Assembly: GCA_000432775.1 (NCBI GenBank)
Contig: HF990417.1
Coordinates: forward strand, 30,925-89,091
Direction: 5' to 3'
DNA: 58,167 nt
Origin: Alistipes sp. CAG:831
Lineage (GTDB): Bacteria; Bacteroidota; Bacteroidia; Bacteroidales; UBA932
A model generated the notes under the pieces. The model was not told the origin of the DNA. It ran no database searches and worked only from the letters and a program-made list of their open reading frames with translations. Of this stretch, positions 8,882 to 17,814 are shown in pieces (positions within the stretch are counted from its first letter, which is position 1; each line of letters opens with the position of its first letter). A program made the position numbers and the translations under genes.

Positions 8882-9685
8882 TTACTGGATGACGATAGCT
8901 TCCCTCCATGCCGCCCTCTCGTCCGCAGGGATGGCGTAGATCCACTTGAGTACTGATTCGAAAGTGATGCTGCTTTCGATGAACGGTATGTCTCTCTTGG
9001 TCGCGACCAGGATGAGGTTGATGGTCTCGAATTTTTTGGACTTGTCCTGCTTTTCCATGATGTAGTCCATATTCTCGTTGGTCGGGAACTTGTAGTCGGC
9101 CTCCTTGTGGAATATCTTCTTGGCCTCGTACTGGTTGGGATAGACTACCGAACCGCTGGTCCCGTCGAACCAGAACAGATGCAGGTAAGCGTCGTGCCCG
9201 TAGATTTTGGCGTTGAATTTCAGGGTCTCGCCGTCCTTGTAGATGGTTTCCAGATTATTCACGTCCAGGACAAATGTCGGGTCTATCTCTCCGCCTTTCT
9301 TGACGTCGGCGTCTATCACTGCTACGGCGTAGCGCTTGCCGTCAGTCACCTCCTCGGAGTACTGTACGTCGCGGATGTTGATGAAACCGTCCACCTGAAG
9401 GGTGGTCATGCGGGAGAGGACCTGACTGAACTCACTGCCGTCGTCCTGGCTGATCAGACCTGTCACGGTCCACAGTTTCTCGGGAACCCCGGCTTTGCGG
9501 AGGGCGTTGGTCTTGGCGTCCTGGAGGGCTTTCTGCTCGGCCTCCTCGAGGGTGATGTGGCGGGAGATCTCGCATCTGCCGGTGATGCCGCGCACCCGCT
9601 TTGTCTGGGACTGTGCACTGGCCTGAAACACAGAGCATACAGCCACGAAAATCATTAAAACAGGGACGATTTTAAAGAATTTCAT
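8882..9685 (-). CDS. Secreted DUF4384-type protein
   Basis: 267 residues from the ATG at 9685; an 11-codon extension would lie in front of the signal peptide and is rejected. The signal peptide ends near 'FQASAQ'. Residues about 35-130 contain a helical segment 'EEAEQKALQDAKTNALRKAG' followed by strands, a pattern seen in LPP20/FlgT-like periplasmic proteins. Residues about 150-240 resemble DUF4384 ('GETLKFNAKIYGHDAYLHLF', then 'VVYPN'). In other Bacteroidota this domain is found fused to or beside caspase-like proteases, as here with the next gene. It starts 72 bases after tolC ends, so it may have its own promoter. Its biochemical function is unknown. Confidence 0.72.
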   Translation of the reverse strand: MKFFKIVPVLMIFVAVCSVFQASAQSQTKRVRGITGRCEISRHITLEEAEQKALQDAKTNALRKAGVPEKLWTVTGLISQDDGSEFSQVLSRMTTLQVDGFINIRDVQYSEEVTDGKRYAVAVIDADVKKGGEIDPTFVLDVNNLETIYKDGETLKFNAKIYGHDAYLHLFWFDGTSGSVVYPNQYEAKKIFHKEADYKFPTNENMDYIMEKQDKSKKFETINLILVATKRDIPFIESSITFESVLKWIYAIPADERAAWREAIVIQ

Positions 9686-9733
9686 AATTTGCCAATAATA
9701 TTCCGCAAATATGGGCAAATTTTATTAGAAAAT

Positions 9734-9757
9734 CAAAAATTGTCCTCTTCAATTTTG
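9734..9757 (-). terminator. Possible weak terminator after the efflux operon
   Basis: Directly after the TolC stop, the minus strand reads CAAAATTG, a 7-base loop, then CAATTTT with a bulged T and T-rich sequence. The stem is AT-rich and imperfect, so the call is tentative. It would separate the efflux operon from the DUF4384/caspase operon. Confidence 0.3.
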
Positions 9758-11215
9758 CTACAATTTTCCTGTTGATTTCATGTATCTGGTGCATGCCAGT
9801 CTGTAGTCCGCAACAGCCTCTATCCATGAACTGCTGCAGCGGCTCCATTGGGTCTGGGCCTCCAGTACGTTGACGAGGGTTTCCATTCCCAGCTCGTACT
9901 GGTCGCGGCAGACTTTCAGGTTGGTTTCAGCGCTTTCGAGCGCGGTTCTGGCCATTTGTGCCTGCAGGGCGGCTTCGGTGACAGCGTACCGGCATTTGGC
10001 CATCTCGAGTTCCATCAGTCCTGAGAGCTGCTCCAGTTCAGTTACGGCCATCTCGTGCTCCTTCTTCGCGGCCTGTACCTTCAGCCAGCCCTCTCCCCAA
10101 GCGAAGATGGGAATCCTGAGCGTGGCCAGAACCGTGAAACCGGCCTGGTTCAGGAGCACTTCGTCCTGCAGTTTCAGCCCGTAGGTGTAGCCGTAGCTGG
10201 CCATGACTCCCAGCTGCGGCAGAAAATCCGAGCGGACGTAATCCACGTTCCTGCGCTTCAACTCTGCCTGTTGCTCCAGCAGCATATAGTCGGGACGGTT
10301 GGCGATGGAGTCTGTCCCTTCGGAAAGGTCCCCGGCGGGAATTATCCCGGTGCTGTCCAGGTCAAATCCGCTCTGGTCCACTTCTATCTCCGTGGTGAGC
10401 GGCAGCCCGAGGATGTGGCATAGGTTCATCATCGCCAGCCGCTGTCCGTTGCGGGCTTTGGCCAGGGCAAGGGCCGCGTTGTTGCGCTGCACCTCGACCT
10501 TGATCAGGTCGGTGGATGTGGCCATGCCCACATCCATGGCATTCTGCACGAATGCGTACATGCTGTCAACAGTGCTGCAGAAGCTTCCTGCCGTCTCCAG
10601 CAGCCGGCAGGTCTTGACATACATCCAGTAGGCCTCGTCTACGGATACTATGACTTCCGAGGCTTTGAGCCTGGAGTTGAGACCTGCCATCTCTGTTCCT
10701 ATGTCGGCCATCCTGTAGCCGGAGATTATTTTGCCTCCCATGAACACCGGCTGCGTGACGGAAACTCCTGCGGTGAAGGTGTTGGCAAGGTCGACGGAAA
10801 GGGTCATCGGCGGGATTACGGCGTACTGGTTGAAGACAGGTATGCCGTTGTTGTAGATGATGTTGCCGGCCGCATCCTTCATCAGGTCGGGGACCAGGTT
10901 GCCGTAGACATTCTTGTATATCGGCAGGGCTCCGCCGCTGAAGTCGTAGTCAAATGTACTGGAGGTCCAGAGGTAGAGGCCGTAGGCGGAGAATTTGGGC
11001 AGGAAGTTGGTTATGACGGCCTTGCGGTCGAGGGCAGTCTTCTCCTCCATCATCCTGGCGCTGCGCAGTACGGTGCTGCTGTCCAGGGCAATACTCCGGC
11101 ACTGCTCCAGGGTAAGGAAGCGCTTCTGCGGCTGGGCCGCCGCATCGGCAGTCTGCAGGAGAAGGACAGCTGCAAGAAGAATCAGAATCCGGGTATATGT
11201 GGTAATATGTCTCAT
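9758..11215 (-). CDS. TolC-family outer-membrane efflux protein
   Basis: 485 residues with a signal peptide ending near 'TADAAAQ'. The mature chain has the two-repeat helical pattern of outer-membrane efflux proteins: an N-terminal 'LTLEQCRSIALDSS', long coiled helices, and a second repeat with 'ESAETNLKVCRDQYELGMET' and 'VLEAQTQWSRCSSSWIEAVADYRLA', a hallmark near the C-terminus of the family. It forms the outer-membrane exit duct of a tripartite pump. Its start is 2 bases after the RND pump gene stop, so pump and duct are co-translated. The substrate cannot be told. Confidence 0.93.
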   Translation of the reverse strand: MRHITTYTRILILLAAVLLLQTADAAAQPQKRFLTLEQCRSIALDSSTVLRSARMMEEKTALDRKAVITNFLPKFSAYGLYLWTSSTFDYDFSGGALPIYKNVYGNLVPDLMKDAAGNIIYNNGIPVFNQYAVIPPMTLSVDLANTFTAGVSVTQPVFMGGKIISGYRMADIGTEMAGLNSRLKASEVIVSVDEAYWMYVKTCRLLETAGSFCSTVDSMYAFVQNAMDVGMATSTDLIKVEVQRNNAALALAKARNGQRLAMMNLCHILGLPLTTEIEVDQSGFDLDSTGIIPAGDLSEGTDSIANRPDYMLLEQQAELKRRNVDYVRSDFLPQLGVMASYGYTYGLKLQDEVLLNQAGFTVLATLRIPIFAWGEGWLKVQAAKKEHEMAVTELEQLSGLMELEMAKCRYAVTEAALQAQMARTALESAETNLKVCRDQYELGMETLVNVLEAQTQWSRCSSSWIEAVADYRLACTRYMKSTGKL

Positions 11216-11217
11216 GG

Positions 11218-14200
11218 TTACGCCTTTTTAATCTTGAAGAACAATGAGTACAGCACCGGCAGGAACACCAGGGTAATCAGGGTGCCTACAGTCAGTCCGC
11301 CCATGATGGTCACGGCCAGCGAGCCGAAGAGCGGGTCGGACAGCAGGGGCGCCATGCCGAGAACGGTGGTCATCGAGGCCATCATTACGGGACGCAGACG
11401 TGAGAGCGTGGAGTCTACGACGGCCTTGTAAGGCTCCGTCCCGAGGCTGAGCTGCCGGTCTATCTCGTCGATGAGGACGATGCCGTTCTTGATCATCATG
11501 CCGATGATGCCGAGGCAGCCGACCATGGCCACGAAGCCGAAGCTCATACCGGCGGCCAGCATGCCGAAGACTATGCCGATGGCCACCAGCGGCAGGCAGC
11601 AGACGATGATCAGCGGCTTTTTCAGGTCTTTGAACAGGGCTATCATGATCAGCAGCATGATGACTATCGCGTGCGGGAAGTACTTGAACAGATACCGGGT
11701 GGACTGCCGGCTGGCGTCGTACTCGCCGAGCCATGTCAGGGTATATCCCTCCGGCAGCTCTATGGCCTCTATCTGCTCCTTTATGGCGTCGCGGGCCTGG
11801 GCGGCAGTATAGCCGGCGGTGTTGTTGCACTGGGCCTTGATGGCTCTCTGTCCGTCGTAGTGACAGATTTTCGGCTCGTTCCACTCAATCCCTATGCCGG
11901 AGGTTATGGCGTTGAGCGGCAGGGGGCTTGTCAGTGCGTCCACGATGTCCTCCCTGCCGGTGGTTCCGGTCATCAGACCCTGCACGGTCTCCATGTTAGC
12001 TACTGAGGAAATGGAGGGCAGCAGGCCCCAGACGGGGGTGTTGCGGATGCTCTCCACCGGATCTCCGTCCATGCCCGTGCTGCGGATGTAGATGCCGAGT
12101 CTGTCGCCTCCTTCATTGAGGGTGCCGCAGGGGATGCCCTCGGCCGCTGCCATCACGGAGATACCGGCGGAGCTGCGGGATATCCCGGCCTGGCGGGCAG
12201 CCGCCTGGTCATAGTCCACCTTGACGGCGGGCACTTTGGGAGACCAGTCGTCGGTCACCAGCCAGGTGGCGTCGCTCTCCTCCATTATTGCCTGAGCCTG
12301 GGCGCAGAGGTCCTTCAGCACGGCGGGGTCAGGCCCCTGGAACATGGCCTCGATGGGGTAGGGATGGTACATGAGATTGTACTGCTTGACTCTGACGTAT
12401 GCCTCGGGATAGGCGGCCATCAGCTCCCTCTGCATGCGGGGGATGCTCTCCACCATTCTGTCATAATCCTTATAATCGACAATCAGCTCGCCGTAGCTCA
12501 GCGAGGGGTCTGCGACCGCCCTTACCAGACAGTATCGTCCGGGGGTGCCGCCGAGAGAGGTGACAACGTGATTGACATTGTCATCCTGACGGATATAGGC
12601 TTCCATTTCTTCCAGATCCTGCTCTACCTTCTCCGGGGATGTGCCCTCGGGCATACGGTACTCGATGTAGAGCTGGTTGTAGGCCATGTCCGGGAAGAAC
12701 ATCTGAGGTATGTACTGATAGCACCATACGCTGCCGAGCACCAGGATGACGGCTATTGCCACTGCGGTCAGCCTGTGGGCCAGGACATGGTCCAGTACGC
12801 GGCGGAACCAGCGGTATATCCTGGAGTCGAAGGGGTCGACATCCCCGGAGGCGGTGCCGCTGCCCTTGGGGTAGCGCAGGGTGAGGTCGCAGTGTACCGG
12901 GACGTGGGTCAGGGCCAGTACCCAGCTCAGCAGCAGGGAGACGGCCAGGACAATAAAGAGATCCCTCACGTACGTTCCTGCCATGTCCGGGGACATGAAT
13001 ATGGGGAAAAATGCCAGTATGGCGATGACAGTGGCTCCCAGCAGGGGCATTGCCGTCTTCCGGCAGATGTTGGTCAGGCACTGGGGCTTGGGTACTCCGC
13101 GCTTCATGTCTACAAGAATGCCGTCCACTATTACTATGGCGTTGTCCACCAGGATGCCCATCGCCACGATGAAGGAACCGAGGGATACCCTCTGGAGCGT
13201 TCCGTCCATCATGTCCAGAATGAAGAACGAGCCGAAGACTATCACTACCAGACTGGTGGCTATGATGACTCCGCTGCGGAAGCCCATGGTGAACATCAGC
13301 AGGAGGATCACGATGAGGATGGATTCTATCAGGTTGACGATGAATGTGTTGATGGAACTGCTTACGATTTCCGGCTGGAAGAACACCTTGTGGAACTCCA
13401 TGCCGGCAGGAATCGTTTCGTCCTGTATCTCCTGCAGTCGCTGCTCTACTTCCTTGCCTATCTTGATGATGTCGGTACCGGACTCGGCGGAGAAGAGCAG
13501 ACCGATGGCCGGCTGGCCGTCGTATTTCATGGAGTTGCGTACTGGCGTCTGGTATCCGTAGGTGACGTCGGCTACGTCGGAGAGTTTCAGCTGGTCGTCC
13601 TCATGGCCCTGTATTATGAGATTGCGGATGTCGTCTATACTCTCATAGGCATCGCCCATCTCTATCTTCATCCTCCTGTCAGGGGTGTCGAAGTAACCGG
13701 AGTAGATGATGGAATTCTGGGAGTTGAGGGTGGTGAGCAGCTCAGTGGGATGCACTCCGAGGTTGGCCATGCGGTCGGCCTTCATGTCGATGTTCACGCA
13801 GCGGGTGCGCTCTCCATACGTTATGGCTTTGGCTACGCCCTCGATATTGCTTATCTCCCTGCAGACCATGTCGGCGTAGCGGTCCACTTCGTTGTAGTCA
13901 TATCCGTCGAAGGTTATGGCGTAGAACATGCCGTAGACATCACCGTAGTCGTCCAGAACCATTACCTGGGCCGACGCGGGCAGGGAGGCCTTGGCGTCAT
14001 TGACCTTGCGGCGCAGCATATCCCATTCCTGCTGGGTGGCTGCGTCGGGAGTGGTGGTTTTCAGGGTGACGGTGATGATGGCCATGTCGTCATAGGACTG
14101 CGAGGTGAGAGCCCCGACCTCGTTCATTTTCCGAATGGCCTCCTCCAGCGGTTTTGTCACTTCCAGTTCCGTCTCATAGGCGGTTGCTCCCGGGTAGACG

Positions 14201-14346
14201 GCAGCAACCACGGCTACCTTTACCTTTATCTCGGGATCCTCGAGCTTGCTCATGCTGTTGTAGGCAAATGCTCCGCCCACAACCAGACAGATGAGCACGG
14301 CTACTACCAGGATCTTGTTTTTCAGAGCGTATTCTGCGATATTCAT
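11218..14346 (-). CDS. RND efflux transporter permease
   Basis: 1042 residues, normal length for an AcrB/HAE-type pump of the inner membrane. An N-terminal membrane helix ('ILVVAVLICLVVGGAFAY') is followed by the porter domain ('VYPGATAYETELEVTKPLE'), a central membrane block, a second porter region and a C-terminal membrane block. The membrane segment 'GILVDNAIVIVDGI' corresponds to the proton-relay helix where AcrB has two aspartates; here the second is Asn. The relay lysine is kept ('GMMIKNGIVLIDEID'). It probably exports drugs, dyes or host amphiphiles using the proton gradient. The gene lies between the adaptor (11 bases upstream) and tolC. Confidence 0.95.
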   Translation of the reverse strand: MNIAEYALKNKILVVAVLICLVVGGAFAYNSMSKLEDPEIKVKVAVVAAVYPGATAYETELEVTKPLEEAIRKMNEVGALTSQSYDDMAIITVTLKTTTPDAATQQEWDMLRRKVNDAKASLPASAQVMVLDDYGDVYGMFYAITFDGYDYNEVDRYADMVCREISNIEGVAKAITYGERTRCVNIDMKADRMANLGVHPTELLTTLNSQNSIIYSGYFDTPDRRMKIEMGDAYESIDDIRNLIIQGHEDDQLKLSDVADVTYGYQTPVRNSMKYDGQPAIGLLFSAESGTDIIKIGKEVEQRLQEIQDETIPAGMEFHKVFFQPEIVSSSINTFIVNLIESILIVILLLMFTMGFRSGVIIATSLVVIVFGSFFILDMMDGTLQRVSLGSFIVAMGILVDNAIVIVDGILVDMKRGVPKPQCLTNICRKTAMPLLGATVIAILAFFPIFMSPDMAGTYVRDLFIVLAVSLLLSWVLALTHVPVHCDLTLRYPKGSGTASGDVDPFDSRIYRWFRRVLDHVLAHRLTAVAIAVILVLGSVWCYQYIPQMFFPDMAYNQLYIEYRMPEGTSPEKVEQDLEEMEAYIRQDDNVNHVVTSLGGTPGRYCLVRAVADPSLSYGELIVDYKDYDRMVESIPRMQRELMAAYPEAYVRVKQYNLMYHPYPIEAMFQGPDPAVLKDLCAQAQAIMEESDATWLVTDDWSPKVPAVKVDYDQAAARQAGISRSSAGISVMAAAEGIPCGTLNEGGDRLGIYIRSTGMDGDPVESIRNTPVWGLLPSISSVANMETVQGLMTGTTGREDIVDALTSPLPLNAITSGIGIEWNEPKICHYDGQRAIKAQCNNTAGYTAAQARDAIKEQIEAIELPEGYTLTWLGEYDASRQSTRYLFKYFPHAIVIMLLIMIALFKDLKKPLIIVCCLPLVAIGIVFGMLAAGMSFGFVAMVGCLGIIGMMIKNGIVLIDEIDRQLSLGTEPYKAVVDSTLSRLRPVMMASMTTVLGMAPLLSDPLFGSLAVTIMGGLTVGTLITLVFLPVLYSLFFKIKKA

Positions 14347-14357
14347 GGCTGGTCGGC

Positions 14358-15446
14358 TTACAGAAGATTACCGGGGTTGGTGGAGGACTTGCCGGGAAGC
14401 ACCCTGACCTGCGCTCCGTCCTTGAGAGAGTTGACTCCGGCTGTCACTACCGTCTCACCGTCGTCCAGACCGGAAGTTATGTAGGCGTAGCCGTCGCGGT
14501 CGATGTCAATGGCCGTTACGGCCCGTTTCCGGACAATGTTCCCGGAGCCTACGACCCACAGGCAGGTCTGTCCATTCTCCTCGAAAAGTGCGGTTGCGGG
14601 GATTTTCACCGATGATGCGTCCCCGGTGGGGTATTCTATGCAGACTCCGGTACTGATACCGGAGTTCGGTATGGTTCCGTCAGAAGCCGGCATCAAGGCG
14701 TAGCGGGCAGTGAACAGTTGGTTGAGGTTGGCCTTCTTGGTGATGTCGATGAGCCTGAGGCCGAATGTCCTGCCTGGCAATACGTCTACTGTGCACCAGC
14801 TGCGGACGGCCCTGTCTATGTTGACGAAGTCAGCAGCGGGGATGTCCACCTTCACTATAGGCGCACCGTCACTGATGAGGGATATTACCGGCATTCCTGC
14901 CCCGACTGTCTCCCCGGCCTCGAAAAGCACCTGCTGGACATATCCGTCGAAAGGCGCGAGCATCTTGGTGTCGTTCAATGCGTTCTGGTGCGCATGATAG
15001 AGGGCCGCTATCTGCTCCAGGCCGTATCTGGCCTTGTCGTAGTCATTCTGAGTCGCGCTGCCCCTGTCCGACAGCTCGATGACCCTTCCGGCCTCGGCCT
15101 TGACCTGCTCGTACTGGGCGGTGGTGGCGGCCAGCTGAATGGCGTAGTCCCTCTCCTCTATCTCCGCCAGAGTGTCCCCCGCACATACGTGCTGCCCCTC
15201 GCGGAAATGAATTGCAGCAACCGGCCCCGCGACCCTGAAAGACAGATTTACTTCCTTTGCGGGCTGTATCCTGCCCGGGTATGTCACGGTCCGGGTCTCG
15301 CCTGTGCTCTGCGCAACTGCCGTCCTGACATTGGGCTCAGCAGTCTCCTTGTGCCCGGCCTTATCGGTTCTACATCCTGTTACCATGACAGTTGCCAGTA
15401 CTGCCGTTGCTGACAGAACGATTGTGCCTACTATACGGTGTTTCAT
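14358..15446 (-). CDS. RND efflux periplasmic adaptor lipoprotein (membrane fusion protein)
   Basis: 362 residues, with lipobox VTGC (Cys25), so it is anchored by lipid in the periplasm. A barrel-sandwich half-motif near the N-terminus ('VNLSFRVAGPVAAIHFREGQ') and its partner after the hairpin ('MLAPFDGYVQQVLFEAGETV') flank a short alpha-helical hairpin; beta-barrel and membrane-proximal domains follow. This is the standard layout of HlyD/AcrA-type adaptors. As first gene of the adaptor-pump-TolC operon it links the inner-membrane pump to the outer duct. The 123 bases upstream hold no gene and no clear TAnnTTTG box. Confidence 0.93.
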   Translation of the reverse strand: MKHRIVGTIVLSATAVLATVMVTGCRTDKAGHKETAEPNVRTAVAQSTGETRTVTYPGRIQPAKEVNLSFRVAGPVAAIHFREGQHVCAGDTLAEIEERDYAIQLAATTAQYEQVKAEAGRVIELSDRGSATQNDYDKARYGLEQIAALYHAHQNALNDTKMLAPFDGYVQQVLFEAGETVGAGMPVISLISDGAPIVKVDIPAADFVNIDRAVRSWCTVDVLPGRTFGLRLIDITKKANLNQLFTARYALMPASDGTIPNSGISTGVCIEYPTGDASSVKIPATALFEENGQTCLWVVGSGNIVRKRAVTAIDIDRDGYAYITSGLDDGETVVTAGVNSLKDGAQVRVLPGKSSTNPGNLL

Positions 15447-15569
15447 ATTTCAGTGATTTTTTCGGTATTTAATAGCCTTATTAATACAAAGAGGCAGGTG
15501 CTGCAAAAAATATACCACTGTCCATTATCTTCCGCCAGTATGAACACTGTCGCCATGTTGTCCGTATCA

Positions 15570-16109
15570 TCATCGCGGCAGCGGTTCTTCCAGACCTGCA
15601 CCCTGATTGGCAGGGATGTCAGGACAGTCAGTGTCTGTAAAAGTATAGGTGTAAACCCGCAGCCGCTCCTTTTTCACCTCAGAAAGCACGTAGCTGTTCT
15701 TGTCGCAGATATTGTGTCCGGATGGTTGGAAAACTGCATTGCCATCATTGCTGTCGTACGTATGTACTACCTCCGTCCCGTTGCCGAAAAGCAAAATCTG
15801 GGCATCGACAAAATAGGTGATATAGCCGTCCTTGTATGGAAACTCCATAATCTGTGTAGGAGGCTCATAGCAGCTCCCGTCGGTTAAGAAGAATAATGAG
15901 AACTCCTCTCCCGGCTCTATCGTGGCGATCAGCAAGGTGTCCTCTTCCGACGGGGATGGGTGGTCAGTGGAAATATGGTATATGCTGACACTTGTGTTGC
16001 TGTCATTTACATAACGGTACTCCGTTGTGTAGACCCATTCGACTATACGGCATCCGGTAAGAAGCACTCCGCTTATTACCAGGAGTAAAAAAAGGATTCG
16101 CTTATTCAT
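15570..16109 (-). CDS. Small lipoprotein of unknown function
   Basis: 179 residues from the ATG at 16109; the frame could extend three codons to a TTG at 16118. The signal peptide ends in lipobox LTGC. The mature part is about 160 residues, beta-rich, with 'RYVNDSNTSVSIYHIS' resembling a short Ig-like or jelly-roll strand pair. No known family is recognised. Its ATG overlaps the stop codon of the metallopeptidase-like gene by 8 bases, so the two are translationally coupled and probably work together. Confidence 0.7.
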   Translation of the reverse strand: MNKRILFLLLVISGVLLTGCRIVEWVYTTEYRYVNDSNTSVSIYHISTDHPSPSEEDTLLIATIEPGEEFSLFFLTDGSCYEPPTQIMEFPYKDGYITYFVDAQILLFGNGTEVVHTYDSNDGNAVFQPSGHNICDKNSYVLSEVKKERLRVYTYTFTDTDCPDIPANQGAGLEEPLPR

Positions 16110-17814
16110 AGGACTCAAATAATGTATTTATACTGGATGTGGATACGTTTTTCAAAGATCCGTCTGTTATTTTTTGCAATAATTTTGTCTTTACTTCAGA
16201 AAAAGATTTGCTGTTGATAGCAATGTTTTCTATTAGTGGAGCATTGTTTATATGAACGTTATCATTAGGATATGAAGAGATATCAATATTAGTGTTATGA
16301 TTTTCATTGTAATAGTAATAATAATCTCGTTGATTTATGTCGTCATATAAGTCAATGAAAAGTGGTGTATATTCGTTACTGTTCTTTCTCCATTGCTGAC
16401 GATTGATATTATTTGGTATAATCATAGATATTATAGTGGATATTCCACCCCTGATAGGTACCTTAAAGTTTTCACTTGGGAAAACCACATCAATGACGTC
16501 CAGTTCAGTGTACTCTTTCTCTGTAAGAATGAATGCTGTGCAGTTTGCCCAACTTTCGATGAGTTCTAAATCACTTCCACAGAATTTAAGAAAACTGTTT
16601 GTATAATGCGATGCATGTCCGAGTTCGTGGCACATAGTTCTGAAAAGTTCGGATTCTTCTCGAAAATCACCTGTTCCCGAACTTTTTCCATAGATTCTTA
16701 TGTCCGGCAAGACGCCAGCCCCTAATTGACGCCAGTAATCTCCATTTATTTCATTACCGGCTTTATGTAAATATGCTATCTTTTCTTTTCTTTGATTGGA
16801 TGGACGTAATAGCCCTAGGTTGTCTCCATAATAGTATCTATAAAGGGCACGGTGTATGACAGAGTATCGTAAAGTTTTATTGTCTCCATTGGGAATTGCC
16901 AGATACCACGGACTATTACGTTTTTGTCCATCATTGTAATAGGCCTGTATGAGCCATCCGTCGCGAATATCCCATCTGGTGCTTTCCCATATAATCTTAT
17001 AGTGAACTTTGTTTTTATATGATTTGCTGCAAGTGAAGTAACCCTGCTCATCAGTATAAGCGACAGATTTATTGCAGAACGTGTTGGTTACTACTTTTAC
17101 TCCTTTTATGGGAATTTGTCCACCTACTGCTCTGTCGTATGCTGTTATGCGTCCGCTGGGAGTCCATTTGTTTGAACTTCTAGTCATGGGTGTTTCCTCA
17201 GCGTTTCCTGTAATTTCGAATGATTTCTCTACTATCATATCAAAGTCGGTCATAAAATCGTCAGTTGTGCTTAAAGCAAATGTACCGACATGACGGACTG
17301 GGTCAATACATAACTCATCTAGTATTTCGTATTCAATATTTAGATTCTTTTTTATTTTTGACCATTCAGCAATGGTTAATGACGTGTATTGTGGAGTAGG
17401 CACACTATCTGCCAAACCAGGCTCACGATAATAACTTCCTGGTGTAATTATTTCACAATCAAGAGGGTGGTCGAATAAATCTAAATTTTCTATTTCTTCA
17501 AGGTCGTTAAATTCATCAGCATTCTTAGGAGTAAACTTAATATGGTAGTGTGTTGTTGTAATAATAGTTATAGGAACATTTATTGGTTCTCCACTCTTTA
17601 CTAAAGAATCATAAGCGGCCCGCATATTATTTACATTATATGGATTGTCCAATCTTTGTCCAATCATCATTGGCCCCTCGTTGAATGTGCTGGAACTACT
17701 GGCTTTAGTATTTTCTAATGGTGTGTAAAAAGTCTCCGTTAGCACCTCTTTTGTGCATGAAGATATCAATACATAGCAAGTGCAAAGTAGAGCAATAGTT
17801 GTAATTTTTTTCAA
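16102..17814 (-). CDS. Lipoprotein with a zinc-metallopeptidase motif (HELGH), AT-rich
   Basis: 570 residues. The start codon appears to be TTG at 17814, because the signal peptide with lipobox ISSC (Cys20) begins there and the next in-frame Met is near residue 49. Residues about 218-285 resemble a carboxypeptidase-regulatory-like beta domain ('SGRITAYDRAVGGQIPIKGV', 'AYTDEQGYFTCS'). The zinc-binding motif HELGH is at residues 396-400, and a possible third ligand Glu lies about 20-25 residues on, in 'SDLELIESWANC'. The gene is clearly more AT-rich than its neighbours, suggesting acquisition. A surface protease is likely; the substrate and exact MEROPS family are unknown. It overlaps the following lipoprotein gene. 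Confidence 0.78.
   Translation of the reverse strand: MKKITTIALLCTCYVLISSCTKEVLTETFYTPLENTKASSSSTFNEGPMMIGQRLDNPYNVNNMRAAYDSLVKSGEPINVPITIITTTHYHIKFTPKNADEFNDLEEIENLDLFDHPLDCEIITPGSYYREPGLADSVPTPQYTSLTIAEWSKIKKNLNIEYEILDELCIDPVRHVGTFALSTTDDFMTDFDMIVEKSFEITGNAEETPMTRSSNKWTPSGRITAYDRAVGGQIPIKGVKVVTNTFCNKSVAYTDEQGYFTCSKSYKNKVHYKIIWESTRWDIRDGWLIQAYYNDGQKRNSPWYLAIPNGDNKTLRYSVIHRALYRYYYGDNLGLLRPSNQRKEKIAYLHKAGNEINGDYWRQLGAGVLPDIRIYGKSSGTGDFREESELFRTMCHELGHASHYTNSFLKFCGSDLELIESWANCTAFILTEKEYTELDVIDVVFPSENFKVPIRGGISTIISMIIPNNINRQQWRKNSNEYTPLFIDLYDDINQRDYYYYYNENHNTNIDISSYPNDNVHINNAPLIENIAINSKSFSEVKTKLLQKITDGSLKNVSTSSINTLFESYE

Noticed and set aside
6165..9685. A cytoplasmic antiphage or cell-suicide role for the caspase-like protein.
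   Set aside because: It has a signal peptide and its neighbours are envelope proteins; no reverse transcriptase, cyclase, NLR-type ATPase or CRISPR component is nearby.
12364..14484. A 706-codon open frame on the plus strand opposite the RND pump gene.
   Set aside because: Its translation is low-complexity, rich in His, Gly, Val and Tyr, with no family resemblance, while the minus strand encodes an unmistakable RND pump. It is a shadow frame of GC-rich coding DNA.
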